Shown: positions 37,463-49,470, counted from the stretch's first letter. The stretch is DNA of 64,000 nucleotides from Enchytraeus crypticus (GCA_905160935.1 CAJHZI010000486.1:1-64000), one strand, 5' to 3'. Numbers and translations are program-made. The notes: generated by a model not told the origin, from the letters alone.

Positions 37463-37837
37463 TGAGAGAGAGAACTGTGTTTAGTAATTTGTATCATGGA
37501 TCAACACACAAACATAAGTAAGTAGATCAATCTAGATAAAAATAAACTGTCATCAGTAAAAGCGAAATTCACCCTATATAGCTGATCACCTATAATTGTG
37601 ATCACTTATAATTGGGCATCTAGAATTGTGACTAAAAAAACGTGAACATTTAATAGAAGTGAAATAAAGATATTATCGTAATTAGTGTGGATGTTTAAAG
37701 GTTTAGCCTGCGTTATTTCACTGTCAATTCTCTGTTATTTGTCGCACTGATCGACTGATTCTATACTGGTAGACAGAATTTTTTGTGAGGTTTATGCTTC
37801 TCTACCCAGACTTTCTGTAGACTCAGTTAAGTAAAAA

Positions 37838-38073
37838 GTAAGCACACATTTTAGTGAAATGATCAACTATGTTGATATCTATCTCTTTTTAATACCACAT
37901 GTTTAAACCGTTAGACAATTTAGACCATTTAGACTGTATAACCAGTCCAGTGAATATCCGAGATTTTACTCTCAGATCAGCACGGCTGGGATTCGAACCC
38001 ACGAGAGTTCAATTCACCACAGGATCTGTCGTTTAAAACTTCATGACGTTACCCTTCGCTATTAAGACATTCT
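37838..38073 (-). mobile_element. Family-E tRNA-headed SINE
   Basis: Inverse of the 6901 copy: GATCAACTATGTTGATATC, TTAGACCATTTAGACTGTAT, GGCTGGGATTCGAACCCACG. Confidence 0.65.
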
Positions 38074-38411
38074 ACTGTATGTGTGTGTGTCACACCTAAT
38101 CGTTTAAATAACAACGTCTTCCCGCTCCTGTGTGAGGCACTATTTCTGCCTGCACTGTGTGCTATGAAATGTTGTTTTTCGACATATCGGAGAGAAGATG
38201 TGGCATCCTACTTTGAGTATCGATTTTAAAATTTTCTTTGTTTCAGTTGAAGAACCTGTTTAAATGTAAGTTAATTTAAAAACTTCCTTTGAATTCAGTT
38301 TTGTTTCGGTTGAAGAACCCTGTTCAAATTTAATTCGATTTTAAAATTTTCTTCGAATTCAGTTTTGTTTCAGTTGAAGGTAGTAACTTGTAGGTTTCGT
38401 CCTCGAAGATG

Positions 38412-38610
38412 TCACTTAGTTATAAGTTATCGGAAGCCCCGTGTGATTACTTTGCTGTATTTTCACTTAGTTATAAGTTATCGGAAGCCCGTGGGATTAC
38501 TTTGGTGTATTTTCACTTAGTTATAAGTTATCGGAAGCCCGTGGGATTACTTTGGTGTATTTTCACTTAGTTATAAGTTATCGGAAGCCCCTGGGATTAC
38601 TTAGGTATCT
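38412..38610 (+). repeat. 50-bp tandem repeat
   Basis: Four units starting at 38412, 38463, 38513 and 38563, each with AGTTATAAGTTATCGGAAGC. The last is diverged. Confidence 0.9.
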
Positions 38611-39057
38611 CGTAATGTGCAGCTACCAAGAGATGTGTTTGTGTGTGTGTCTATGCGTGTGCATGTCTGAGTTTATGTGTGTATGTTTCTATTCTCTCTG
38701 TGTGTGTGTGCGTGCGTATGTGTGTGCGTGCGTATGTGTGTGTTTGTGTGTCTATGTGTGTTCGTGCATGTGTGTGTTTGTATACATATAATTTCGAGTG
38801 AAGCCGTCACGCTTGGATAAGACGTCAGCTTGCGGTACCTTGAGAACATATATGTACAACTTAAGGATTTACATTAGAACTTATAAATAGTTGCATAAAC
38901 AATTTACTAGTGAAATTATAAACACTGACATACTTAGAGAACATATTAGGGAGCGAGTGGGCTGGCAAAACCTCCATTCCTCCATATCCTCTTCTTTAAC
39001 AGGGTTTCTGGAAGTTTAATTCTTGCCTTTAATTGAATAGTCTAAGTATTCTATTAA

Positions 39058-39130
39058 TCGGCTCGGTATTTGTCTTCATAGTGATTGATATTGTCGTGAA
39101 AATCAGTAGCACTCTAGTCGCGTTGTTGCT
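39058..39130 (+). mobile_element. Family-D 3' fragment, diverged
   Basis: GGCTCGGTATTTGTCTTCAT and AATCAGTAGCACTCTAGTCG. Confidence 0.45.
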
Positions 39131-39726
39131 ATAAGTATCCGAATACACTAATTAAAATACTGGGGCAAGACCTCCATCATAAGGCCTCCCCTACCATCCT
39201 ATCATCTATACTACCATACGACATGCAGGGAATTTCGGACTCCTTCCAGTAAAGCGCTCATATTATTCAATGCTGCATACTAAAAAGTGTATTTTGTTAT
39301 TTTTCTACTTTGAGGCTTGGTCTCATATTTCTTCTAACTTTTTAATCTAACATTTGCATACAAATAAGTTAATAACCCCTATAGCATACACTTTGATCCT
39401 AATGCGTGTTTATATTCCAGAGCAAAGCAATTAATCGGAATAGTGTTGAACAACAATAACACAGTGAGTTAATCCAAATGCAAGCTAACAACAATAGCAG
39501 GAGTTGAGAGTGACGGCAATGCTCAGTCTACGCCCAATCCATTATAACGTGTTGGGCTACAAGCCTATCAACACCCAACTTGCGCAAATAGGCGCCGAGT
39601 GCCTAACAATGCAGCAGTCTACAGGTCTCTGCTGTGACTAGAAATAAAGCTGTGCCAATAAGTAGCTTTTATAATTATCAGGTACGTGCTACACCATCCC
39701 TGTTTTGAGACAGGGCAACTGAATTG

Positions 39727-39729
39727 TTA

Positions 39730-39781
<52 letters not shown>

Positions 39782-39800
39782 ATTACTATTATTATTATAA
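39727..39800. repeat. (TTA)n microsatellite
   Basis: About 20 TTA units followed by related AT-rich sequence. Confidence 0.9.
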
Positions 39801-40054
39801 TAAAAATATAATTATTTATATAATTATTAATATAATTATTTACAATAGTAGTAGTAATAATAATATACACAATTTCTATAGCAGTGCCACAATTGGTGAC
39901 AGGTCTTCGAGACTGCTTTACAGGTCCTTGGCAGGGGTTATTATCAATCCTTTCCATGCTTAATCATTTTTGCTATTGATTGCGCCATTCGGTAGCAAGC
40001 TCCGATGCAAGATAACCCTCCCATGGGTACAAAGGGGGTATCCATCATTTGATG

Positions 40055-40130
40055 ACTACCTGAGCTTTGAACGCAGGCCACTTATATCCGAGGCGAAAAC
40101 TCTAACCGATGCGCCTTATCTGCTCTCCCT
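40055..40130 (-). repeat. tRNA-like sequence
   Basis: Minus strand GGCGCATCGGTTAGAGTTTT, then GCGTTCAAAGC. The B box is degenerate. Confidence 0.3.
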
Positions 40131-40761
40131 GAAGTATACAGTATGTGTAAGTGTGTGTGTGTACGTGTGTATGTCTATAAGTATGTCTGTGAGTGTACGT
40201 GCTAGGCCTGTTTATGTGCGTGTGAGTGACTTAGTGCATATTCTTGGGCACGTAAGTGCGGTAAGCCTACGTAAAGTATTGTACGCTGCCAAAACTTGTC
40301 GCCTGGGCCAGTGGGCTATGTCGTCTTTGTCGAATAAAATCACTCATTCATGGCGATACACGAGCTAACAACAGACAATGATATGTACTTGTAATACCTT
40401 CAGTTGAGATGGAACCGTTGATCTACGTGTATGTATACATGTAAATATATAGATAGAAATATGTTATTTCAATACACTCAATATATACATTGACATACAC
40501 AAAACAAGGCCGTCAAAGTGGTCACAAGTAATCTATCTAGTTGACCACCCCTCAGTCATACAAATTGAGTATATAATAGTTACGAATTGAGTGTATAATA
40601 GTTACAACTTAAAATTTATGACTTCAGCATTGGAGTATTTAGATGTGATAGAATTCTATTCGTTTCTATTAAGACTAGTTTTACAGTGATAGTAATAAAA
40701 ATTAACTTTTTTAGTTCATTAATTAATGATTTTAATATAGTTTATGTAGTTAATATCAGGC

Positions 40762-41010
40762 TTATTGGCGAATGCCTATGCTCCAGAAACTGCTACAAAT
40801 TTTCTAAGACGACTGAAAAAGATGGTCTATTCGTTTCCGATAATGGTTAAACTGTTATTAAAGAGAACAAAAAGAAGAAGAAGATGATGATGATGTTGAT
40901 GACGACGACGACAATGATGATGACGATGACGATGATGATGATGATGATGATGTTGACGACGATGACTACGATGATGATAACGAAGATGACGATGACGATG
41001 ACGATGATGA
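40762..41010 (+). mobile_element. Family-C 3' part with long GAT/GAC tail
   Basis: CGAATGCCTATGCTCCAGAA, TGGTCTATTCGTTTCCG, then about 130 bases of GAT/GAC triplets. Confidence 0.55.
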
Positions 41011-41129
41011 ATGTCAAGGGTATATCCTTGTTCAGTGAAAATCCCTCATCAATACTCCACAAGCATTAATCTAGAAAGACTGACTGGGGGTACTATGACC
41101 TCTTAAATCTTAGATAGCAGCGATAAAGG

Positions 41130-41264
41130 TAAAAAAGCTAATGTTTACGTCAGTTTCCTCTCTCGAAAGCGATGTCAGTGTCGGGTGAGCCCAGGATTTG
41201 AACCCCGCACATACTGATCCGCGGTCGAGTATCTTACCGACATCGCCACTGGCTCCAGCCAGCT
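41130..41264 (-). mobile_element. SINE-A copy, full length
   Basis: Tail, GGATTTGAACC, CTGATCCGCGGTCGAGTATC and the GGCTCCAGCC head are all present. Forms an inverted pair with the copy at 41774. Confidence 0.75.
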
Positions 41265-41773
41265 ACCTGGAACAAAATATAATCAAATCGACTTAATTTC
41301 CAGAGTGAATATTGTCAGGCGAGTCTATATCATTGCTTAATTTGAATGTTTTGTGAATATCAAATAGGTTTAAAGTTTACCTCGGTAACTTAGAAGGTTT
41401 AGAATTACTTTGAGTTCTGTCGGTGCCAATTTTAAGTTTAAATCATCGTTTACGAATCTCAAGGATTAACAAAGGGATAATTATCGTCATTGGAGGATAC
41501 AAATAGTAATTATCTTCAGTAAAATCTACTGTTTCATAGTGATAATATAATCTGTGCGGATACATTAAACTCGGTATTTAACTGCGGCTAATTCGTTGAC
41601 AGCAATTTCTTATAACACTGAATTTCTTATATACGGAAAAGTTATCTTTGTTTTATATCATCTTCAAAGAAGTCAACTAAATTCTATTCCGAGAAATAAT
41701 GAAGAAATTTGAAGCGACAGAAAAAGGTGTGTGAAATTATAAGATTTGTCAAGTGTGGATTTTGATTTGTAAA

Positions 41774-41918
41774 GCTGGAGCCAGGGACGATGTCGAAAAA
41801 CGATATCCGAGCGCGGATCAGTAGGCCTGTATGTGGGTTCAAATCCTGGGCTCACCCGTTACTGATATCGCTTTCGAGAGATGAAACTGACTTAAGTTTG
41901 GCTTCACAGATTTTTGAA
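41774..41918 (+). mobile_element. SINE-A copy
   Basis: GCTGGAGCCAGGGACGATGT head, GGTTCAAATCC and CTTTCGAGAG. The 3' end is altered (AACTGACTTAAGTTTGG). Confidence 0.7.
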
Positions 41919-42089
41919 GCGACATTTTAAGCCCGTTAGATTGATATGGCTTTCTCACAATCAGATATTTAGGTCATATTTTAACAGATTTGAAATTAAA
42001 ATATGCAGTAGGATTGCACAAAAAAGAGACCTTCGGTAATAGGAAAGATAACAATTTTTTCTCTTAACAAAATTGAAACTTTTTGTCTT

Positions 42090-42250
42090 TGTTGATCTCA
42101 TCTCATTTGTCTCTGTTGATCTCATCTCATTTGTCTCTGTTGATCTCATCTCAATTGTCTCTGTTGATCTCCTCTCATTTGTCTCTGTTGATCTCATCTC
42201 ATTTGTTACTAGTTGATCTCATCTCAGTTGTCTCTGATTTTATCTCATTT
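42090..42250 (+). repeat. 24-bp minisatellite
   Basis: About six units of TTGATCTCATCTCATTTGTC plus TCTG. Confidence 0.88.
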
Positions 42251-42279
42251 AATTATCTCTTATTTCGCATGCCATATAA

Positions 42280-42409
42280 AAGTAAATGTTAACGTCAGTT
42301 TCCTCATTCAAAAGCGATGTCAGTGTCGGGCGAGCCCAGAATTTGAGCCCCGCACTTTCTAATCCGCTGTCAAATAACTTATCGACATCGCCACTGGCTA
42401 CAGCCATAT
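42280..42409 (-). mobile_element. SINE-A copy upstream of the membrane-protein gene
   Basis: Full span from GTTAACGTCAGTTTCCTC to CATCGCCACTGGCT; the B box is altered (AATTTGAGCC). Confidence 0.7.
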
Positions 42410-42820
42410 AAATCTACATGAGTAGATTTAGATTCATCTATCTGCTCGATGAACCTCTTTGATATCAGTGTTACTCTTATTATTCCTCTTTGTCTCTCAC
42501 ACACAAACGTTATTGTTCTGCTCAGTGGCAGGTCCAAGGCCTTTTTCAAATCTTAGTATGTCTTCAAACTCCAAACATATCACTCAATAGATCAACAGGA
42601 ATCTCTTCAAAAAAGATTATGACTTATCCACGTTCTGATGTAGCCTATAGCTTGAAAATAATGCCTTCTTCGCTCAAGTGCAGTTAAAGGTCGGTCTATT
42701 CTTTAGTAGACACGGAAAATTTAAAAAAAATTATAAAGAAAAAATGTGTTTAATAAAATTCTAAAAATATATATTTATTACTCTTATTGTTGCTGTTAAT
42801 AATTTTAATTCGGAATATTT

Positions 42821-43002
42821 ATGCTGTTCTCTGCTATCACAGGTGTCTCTGGGCTGTGGTGTCAATTCCTGACGGTGGCCCTGATCCATATTTTTGTGGG
42901 TGGAGCAAAAGGTCAGCTGGGGGAAGTGCCTCCCTGTGACTTAGACCGGGCTCAACTTTGCTTCAATAAAGCTATTCAGTCTCAAGAACCGAGTGGCTGC
43001 AA
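42821..43002 (+). CDS. Membrane protein exon 1 (signal peptide)
   Basis: ATG at 42821 reads MLFSAITG into a hydrophobic signal segment and PPCDLDRAQLCFNKA. CTATCACAG at 42833-42841 is a good acceptor in the same frame, so the real exon may begin at 42842 with the ATG in an upstream exon. The donor is GCAA|GTATGT, followed immediately by a (CTGT)n tract. Confidence 0.65.
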
Positions 43003-45487
43003 GTATGTCTGTCTGTCTGTCTGTCTATCTGTCTGTCTGCCTGTCTGTCTGTCTCTCTGTCCGTCTGTCTATCTGTCTGTCTGTCTCTCGGTCTGTCTGT
43101 CTCTCTGTCTGTCCACCTAGCAGTGTCTGTCTGTATGACTGTTTGCCCGACTGTTTTTATGCCCCTCAATCTGTCTGCCTGTCTGTTACACTGTTTATCT
43201 CCCCGACTGTCTATCTGTTTGTCTCTCTCTGTTTTTAATGATTGTGTCTGTATTCGTCTTTTTTATTTTCTAGTAAACAGAACAATAAACGCATACTAAA
43301 TAAACAGACACAATAAACTGATTATCTTTCTGGTTTTCTTTCTGTCTGTAATTTTTTGACTAGTGAGAATGCATGATGGTATTTCCACTCATGAAGGATA
43401 ACTAAATAATATAAAAGTAAAGCTAAAGCTGGCAAAACTAGTGTTAACGTCAGTTTCTTCGCTCGAAAGCGATGTCAGTGGCAGGCGAGCCCTGGATTTG
43501 AACCTCGCACATACTGATCCGAGGTCGCATATCTTACCGGCATTGCCACGGACTCCAGTAAGTTAAGGTTCTTTACACCTTTTGTATTCTGTGCATGATA
43601 TTTGTATAATGTTTCTGATATCTGACATTGTATTTTTGAATGAACATGGTTCTCTCTCTCCCGTTCTCTCTCTCACTAACTCTCTCTCTCTCTCTCTCTC
43701 TTCCTCTTTCTCTCATTTGTCTCTGTGGCTGTTGATGTCTTTCTGTGATGGTTTGTGTGAAATGTTCGACTAAAGTTTGAGATAAAATAAGTTAAAGACA
43801 CATGACTGTGCTTTCGTGGTAAGGGCACATGTTAGTGCTTTCGTGGCCCGTGTGTCCTTATACACTTTATCTGCATGTATTTCTGGTATACGATTTTATC
43901 GAAGTGAAATAAACGTGATTAAATGCAATTCAATTCAAGTTACTGTAGATCTAACCCGACAGATAATTATTGAATTATTAAAGAATATACTAATTATGTT
44001 AGCTTATCTTTTATTTAGTTAGAATTTTATTTACTCTTTGGTGGATCTGTCTAATGTGTTTATTTGCTGACTGAGAAACAAACTGACTAATATTTATCAT
44101 GAATGACTAGCTATTTGAATTTTAATTTTGCTGTATGTATTGTCTCCAATTTGATTACTTTTTTGATTGATTAGATAATTTAAAAGTTGACTTCTTAGAA
44201 TTAAATACTGAATGATTATTTATTTTGATTGATTGATAGTGATTGACTAACTAAATAGACTAATTGAGTTGAATGATTAAATTGACTGAGTTGGTTGAAT
44301 AATTCATTGATTAATTGATTGATTGGTCGATCGATTGATTGATAGGTTGATTGATTATTGAACGATCGATCTCTTTATCGATTGATTGATTGTTTGTTTG
44401 ACTGATCGATTTAATAATTGATTGATTGCTTATTTATTTGATTGATTGATTGATTGATCGATTGATTGATTGGACAGCTGGTACGTGATCACCCCAGCCC
44501 TGTACACCTGTGTGGATGACTCAGTGGCTGGCTGTACCTACGATCAACAGACTGAGTGGTACTCTAATGTCGAGTCCTTCAACGCTTCCATGCAGAACGA
44601 CGACTGTTATCCTGGTATGTAAAACCTGGTAAAGCTAATTTGTAACGTCAGTTTCCTCAATCGAAAGCGATGTCAGTGACGGACAAGCCCAGGGATTGAA
44701 CCCCGCACATACTGATCCGCGGTCGAATATCTTGCCGACTGGCTCCAGCAAGTGTATGTTCAATAAAGCTTTAAGATAATTAATGCAATGTCATCACCCA
44801 AGATGATATCTGTCACTTTACATACAGTATGTTAAGATCTGACTGATAAACAATAGAAACCATTGTCCATTTACTGTCCCAGGCCAAAGGGGGGGGGGGA
44901 AGACAACCATGGGGTGGCCAGACCTTCCTCTTGGGCAGGGAGCCCTGGCTGTCACTCTAGGTCCCCTATAGGCACCTCACTGATTGGGTTCTCAATACTA
45001 GATGCTCCAGGGTTAATTCAATTCTTACTTCACTACTCATATTATCAAAGCTATGACTGCCTTTCGATTGATTTAGATGTTTATTTGATTGATTTGTTGA
45101 TTTTTTAGTATTATTTTCAGTAATATACACATTTTGTTAACTTTATTCAATTGAGTAATTGATTAATTAATTGATCGATTGATTGATTGATTGATTAGAC
45201 TTTACTAACAAGCAGACTGATTTATTCTACTGCTTCGACTGATTGATTGGTTGATTGATTGGTTAATTGATTGATTGATTAATTGATTGATTGATTGACT
45301 GATTAGGCTGTACGGACCAGGCTAACAAGCAAACTGGGTTACTCTACTGCTCTGACTGATTGATTGGTTGATTGATTGATTTATTGATTGATCGATTGAT
45401 TGATTGATTGATTAGGCTGTACGGACCAAGCTAACAAGCAGACTAGGTTATTCTACTGCTTTGATTGTTTGATTGATTGATTGATTA

Positions 45488-45518
<31 letters not shown>

Positions 45519-48500
45519 AGGCTGCACGGACCAGGCTAACAAACAGACTAGGTTATTCTACTACTTTGAATGATTGATTGATTGATTAATTAATTGATTA
45601 GGCTGCACAGACCAGGCTAACAAGCAGACTGGGTTATTCTACTGCTTTGACTCGGTTAACTTTGCCGGTCTCGCTCTAACCATAAGTCAGGACACCAGCA
45701 AAGGACCATCCAGCACAGAGTGCACGTAAGATTATTTAATTAATTAACTAATTAATTAATTAGTGCTTATAAACGTAGAAGATTACTACTTACTATCGTT
45801 TACGTAAATTTTAGCGGAACATCTTTATCATATTGTTAAGAAACAGGTACTCTATAAAGCGTGACCTAATTAGAATGTCACGAACAGTTATATTACTAGA
45901 TTGTATAATAGTTATACATGTAGATAGCTACATGTAACTATAGAACTAGCACCGTAGAAAAGAGCTTGGACAATCAGTTATTTTTGTGGTCTTACGCTTA
46001 ACTAATCTTAAACATTCCCTAACAAAAATTGCATGTACATGTATTTTTTATAAGTGTTCGATTTACATACAGTAATATTATAACGAATTTGCAATCACCA
46101 CATTAAAGAACTTAGCGTACCAATGGAAGTTGTATCTTCTTGTGTTTGCGTTTTTCTGCGACCAACGAAGAAAAAGACAATGGCAACCATACTGGGATTA
46201 GCGTGATGCCCTAAAGCAGCAACTTTGAAAGTCTTTAAACGGTTCACATCTTTCCTATCGGCTGTGATTGAGAATTTGGACGTAACTCAACACTGATTGA
46301 TAGACTGTCGTCTTTGACTCTGATTGATTGATAGAATATCATACGTGATTGATTGATAGGCTCTCGTCTGTGACTGTGATTGATTGATAGAATATCATGT
46401 GATTGATTGATTGATTAATTGATTGTCTGCGTCTGTGACTCTGATTGATTGATAGAATATTATATGTGACTGATTGATTGGTTGATTGATAGATAGACTG
46501 TCGTCTGTGACTCTTTGATTGATTGATAGAATATTATATGTGACTGATTGATTGGTTGACTGTCGTCTGTGACTCTTTGATTGATTGATAGAATATTATG
46601 TGTGCCTCATTGACTGATTGACAGGCTGACTTCAAACAACTGATTAACTTTTTACTAATTGTGTGTTAGAATTGATCGATCGAATTATTAATTGTTTGAT
46701 TGAGTAATATTTATGTAAATATCGTTACATTAGTTAATTGATTGATTATTGATAGATTAATTTATTGATTGCTCAATGGATTGCTCTCACAGAACCCTAG
46801 CCTCAATGAATTCGTGCCTGACGAGCGCGACAAGCGGGTGCCCAGCCCTGAATGACGTCGCGTACGCGAGAATTAGCGATACGGCGGGGGGCAATGCGGC
46901 CTACGCGCAGTGCGGGGTCAGCCCCTACCAGCCCTCCCCTACCAGCGCCCCCCTAGAGATCCTCAACACCCTCCCCCAGCCTACCAATCCTCCCACCTCT
47001 ACCAGCTCATCTGATCGTATGTAGTATTCATTAATATTTACACTTTCCTGTAATTAATAGTAAAAATGTTATAAATAAATGTTATAATGTATTTGGATGA
47101 TATATCTATTTGTATTAATCAGCATCATCCTCCCTTGAATCTTAGTTTAACCAGGGTCGGAAGATAAGTTTGTATTAGTAATTTGTAGAAATATATTTTA
47201 CATTGCACGTAGAAAAGATTTTAGGCAATTAGAACTACTTAAATTTTCAAATAGAGCCGTTTATAGAGCAGCAATTGGCATCTGTTCGTGTTATTGCAAT
47301 GTCCTATGACCGCAATGTTGTGATGTATTGTTTGTCTGACTGCCTCCAGATTGCTTCATTGATTGAATGATTAATCGATTGAATGATTAAAGTATTTATT
47401 AATCGATTAATTGATTGGTTAAGTGGTGTTATTATTAATTAATTAATTAATTGGTTAATTACTTGACTGGCTGATTGATTGATGGTTGATTGATTGATGA
47501 ATATATTGATTGATTGCCAGACTGACAGACTGATTGCCTAACTAACTGACTGGGTGAATGATTGATGCATTGAAAGATTGATTTTTTATTTACTGTCTGC
47601 CTGACTGACTGACTATCGGCCTGACTGATTGATCGATTGATTTTAAGTGACTGACTGAGTGACTGAATTAAAAACTTGATTGATTTATTGATTGATTTGT
47701 TGATTGATTCAGGCACAGTTAAGGGCACTGATCTAGCTGTGATCATTCTAGGAGCTCTACTGATTGCAGCGACCATACTCATCATTATCGTAGCGATATG
47801 TCTCGCCATAAGGTTTGTGCTCTTCTATCTGTTAGGTTGCAGACAGCAGCTCCAAGACATATATTTTTACTCGGTTTTGCATTCACTCGCAAATGAAGGT
47901 AGAATAAGATACTATGTTGATATCGGTATATATGTAACATATTTACCATGGGCTGAGCCAGTGGCTCATTGGGAAGTTGTTTGACAGCGAATCAGTAAGG
48001 GCTAGGTTTAAATCAGTTCTCTCCCGCCACTGACAAGATAATCAGCAGAAAACTGACGTTAAACTTTTATTTAGCTGTTTAGAATCGTCAGCTTTGGCTC
48101 AGAAAATGTAGTAGCAAAGGTGTTTTCATATATCCTTCCCTAGTATCTGCTCTTGTCGACTCTTGCGAAGACACTCAGATTTCAGCTGGCCAGTTTAAAG
48201 TTTGTCTGAAACAATAAATGATCCTGAGTTAACGCTATTCCAGAATATTCAAAAGGAACATTTTGCGTACAAATATTAATTAACACTACATGACTGTATG
48301 TGAACAGAAGAAGAGCTGTAAAGAAGAGGAACATTTGGAGGGACTGGAGGCCTAACGGGCAGGAGGTGTATAGGGACGAACCCAATCAGTTCATCAGACG
48401 AGAAACGATTGACTTCAGGTCAGCTAACGAGGGAGGAAGGGTCTACAGGCCCCACTACGTCAGCGAAGAGAGAGACGAGAGAAATGTCAGGGAGGTGTAC

Positions 48501-48530
48501 GTCAACCGTGGCGCTGTCATTCAGCACTAG
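42821..48530 (+). CDS. Cys-rich single-pass membrane protein, unknown function (gene span)
   Basis: Six coding exons (42821-43002, 44478-44614, 45602-45725, 46793-47016, 47713-47812, 48308-48530) join in phase to give 329 residues. The order is: signal peptide (FLTVALIHIFVGGAKG), an ectodomain with about 14 Cys in spaced groups (CDLDRAQLC, YTCVDDSVAGC, DCYPGCTD, NSCLTSATSGC), a Pro/Ser/Thr-rich stalk (QPTNPPTSTSSSD), one membrane helix (LAVIILGALLIAATILIIIV) and a basic cytoplasmic tail of about 75 residues beginning RRAVKKR. The Cys spacing resembles small helical Cys-rich domains of secreted invertebrate proteins (DUF19-like), but I cannot name the family. A type I receptor or adhesion-type surface protein is likely. 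The function is unknown. Confidence 0.78.
43006..43225. repeat. (CTGT)n tract after membrane-protein exon 1 donor
   Basis: Begins three bases inside the intron. Confidence 0.88.
43422..43561 (-). mobile_element. SINE-A copy in membrane-protein intron 1
   Basis: Full span including GATCCGAGGTCGCATATC and GGACTCCAG. The pol III promoter is opposite to the host gene. Confidence 0.7.
44220..44470. repeat. Long (TTGA)n-rich tract before membrane-protein exon 2
   Basis: About 250 bases of TTGA and close variants (TTAA, TCGA, TTTA), all in sense orientation. Confidence 0.85.
44478..44614 (+). CDS. Membrane protein exon 2
   Basis: The acceptor TGGACAG closes about 250 bases of TTGA repeat; the donor is CCTG|GTATGT. 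It encodes WYVITPALYTCVDDSVAGCT and ends NDDCYPG, with one N-glycosylation site (NAS). Phases 2 to 1 fit both neighbours. Confidence 0.85.
44626..44753 (-). mobile_element. SINE-A copy in membrane-protein intron 2
   Basis: Begins 11 bases after the exon 2 donor. Complete except for a short deletion removing ACATCGCCA near the head. Confidence 0.72.
45197..45572 (+). pseudogene. Four truncated tandem copies of membrane-protein exon 3
   Basis: Partial copies follow an AG at 45197-45198 (degenerate), 45306, 45415 and 45520. Each keeps the TTGATTAG acceptor and roughly 40-52 bases of the exon (NKQTGLFYC or close variants). Each then falls into TTGA repeat at the exon's own TTTGA, reaching an in-frame TGA within a few codons in the three best-preserved copies. 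Confidence 0.88.
45602..45725 (+). CDS. Membrane protein exon 3
   Basis: The acceptor is TTGATTAG; the donor is TGCAC|GTAAGA. It encodes CTDQANKQTGLFYCFDSVNF then AGLALTISQDTSKG. It is the only full-length member of a set of five tandem copies of its 5' end. Confidence 0.88.
46290..46770. repeat. (TTGA)n blocks and 60-70-base degenerate repeats before membrane-protein exon 4
   Basis: Units such as GATTGATTGATAGAATATCAT alternate with TGTCGTCTGTGACTCT, four to five times; TTGATTATTGATAGATTAAT lies nearest the exon. Confidence 0.75.
46793..47016 (+). CDS. Membrane protein exon 4 (Cys-rich end and stalk)
   Basis: The acceptor is CTCTCACAG; the donor is GATC|GTATGT. It encodes TLASMNSCLTSATSGCP, then YAQCGVSPY and a Pro/Ser/Thr stalk. 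GC content is clearly above the flanking intron. Confidence 0.85.
47124..47163 (-). mobile_element. Family-C 3' fragment in membrane-protein intron 4
   Basis: CATCATCCTCCCTTGAATC, TTAGTTTAACCAGGGTCGG. Confidence 0.5.
47340..47710. repeat. (TTGA)n/(ACTG)n tract before membrane-protein exon 5
   Basis: Degenerate TTGA and CTGA repeats fill most of the 370 bases before the acceptor and end TTGATTGATTCAG. Confidence 0.75.
47713..47812 (+). CDS. Membrane protein exon 5 (transmembrane helix)
   Basis: The acceptor is TTGATTCAG; the donor is ATAAG|GTTTGT. It encodes LAVIILGALLIAATILIIIV with continuing hydrophobic AICLAIR, a single membrane span. Confidence 0.85.
47950..48082 (+). mobile_element. 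SINE-A copy in membrane-protein intron 5, diverged
   Basis: GAGCCAGTGGC head, GGTTTAAATCA in place of the B box, CCCGCCACTGACA, and a 3' end reading AACTGACGTTAAAC. Confidence 0.55.
48308..48530 (+). CDS. Membrane protein exon 6 (cytoplasmic tail)
   Basis: The acceptor is GTGAACAG; the first base completes Arg. The tail starts RRAVKKRNIW and contains Tyr sites (GQEVYRDE, GRVYRPHYVSEE, REVYVNRG). It stops with TAG at 48528. Confidence 0.82.
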
Positions 48531-49470
48531 ATATCGTCAGGGACGTAGCTGACACTCTTCTTGAGAGATTAAAACTAATCTATGGAGATTTCGCTGGTTT
48601 GGCGATTCTACCGTTGGATTAAGGTTTTCAGTTGATCACAGCTGTAAGAATAGATCTTTTCGGTAATAGCTATAAATAGAACATCCGGGACACCAAATGT
48701 AAACAGTGGACAAGAAAACGTAAACACTGCATAGAATACCATTGAATTGTACTAGTTCCTCATAAAATTTCTAATACAAGCTTTCTTGAGAAATGTTATT
48801 TACTTTACAACGTACTATACGGATATTAATTAAAGAACAACTTAACACTTATAGTTTAACTCTGACACCCATTATATCGATATGCATGCATTATAACGAA
48901 GTTATAATGTAGACCCATTACATTTCATGTAAATATATGTATCAGATGTCAACATAAACAAACCAGTGTTAACATGCAACGAAATATATTTTAAATTACC
49001 GAACTGATCTATTGACGGTGGTCATGTGAGAACAGACTTCATATCATTAGAGAAAGTTAAGTCTATATCGTATAATATTCATATAATTACCAAAACTCTT
49101 TAAAGTGAAAAATTTACAATTACAAAAAAAGATTAAAATAATGCTTTAACCGGCTGTAATTAAAATTATTATCCTGAAGCTTGAGGTCTCCAATTAAGCT
49201 ACAGATTAATGTTTCTTGCAATCATTTCAGTAATTCACTACTAAATTCTTTTATCAATCCTCTAAAGAATCCGTCTTCAAGCGAGATGAGGCCACAAGAT
49301 TAGTACTAGCCTAAAAGTAAAAATTGATACAACAAGTATAAGTAAAGATCTCGCATAGACCTTGCATGTATATACCTCCTCGGCTCATATGCGTACGTAG
49401 TCAATCATTATCTTACGACGTAATTACTTAGTTTACGACGTTATAGCTTATTTCGGTCAACTGTGGGTAA

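Larger units (their letters stand above)
37463..42820. other. Intergenic between NRF1 and the membrane-protein gene
   Basis: Retroposons, a 50-bp and a 24-bp tandem repeat, TG- and TTA-type microsatellites; no exon recognised. A first exon of the membrane-protein gene could lie here. Confidence 0.5.

Noticed and set aside
38412-38610. CRISPR-like array (regular 50-bp repeats)
   Set aside because: Repeats are contiguous with no unique spacers, and the DNA is clearly eukaryotic.
40847-41069. Frames over the GAT/GAC tail (poly-Met or poly-Ile/Val)
   Set aside because: Retroposon tail, not coding.
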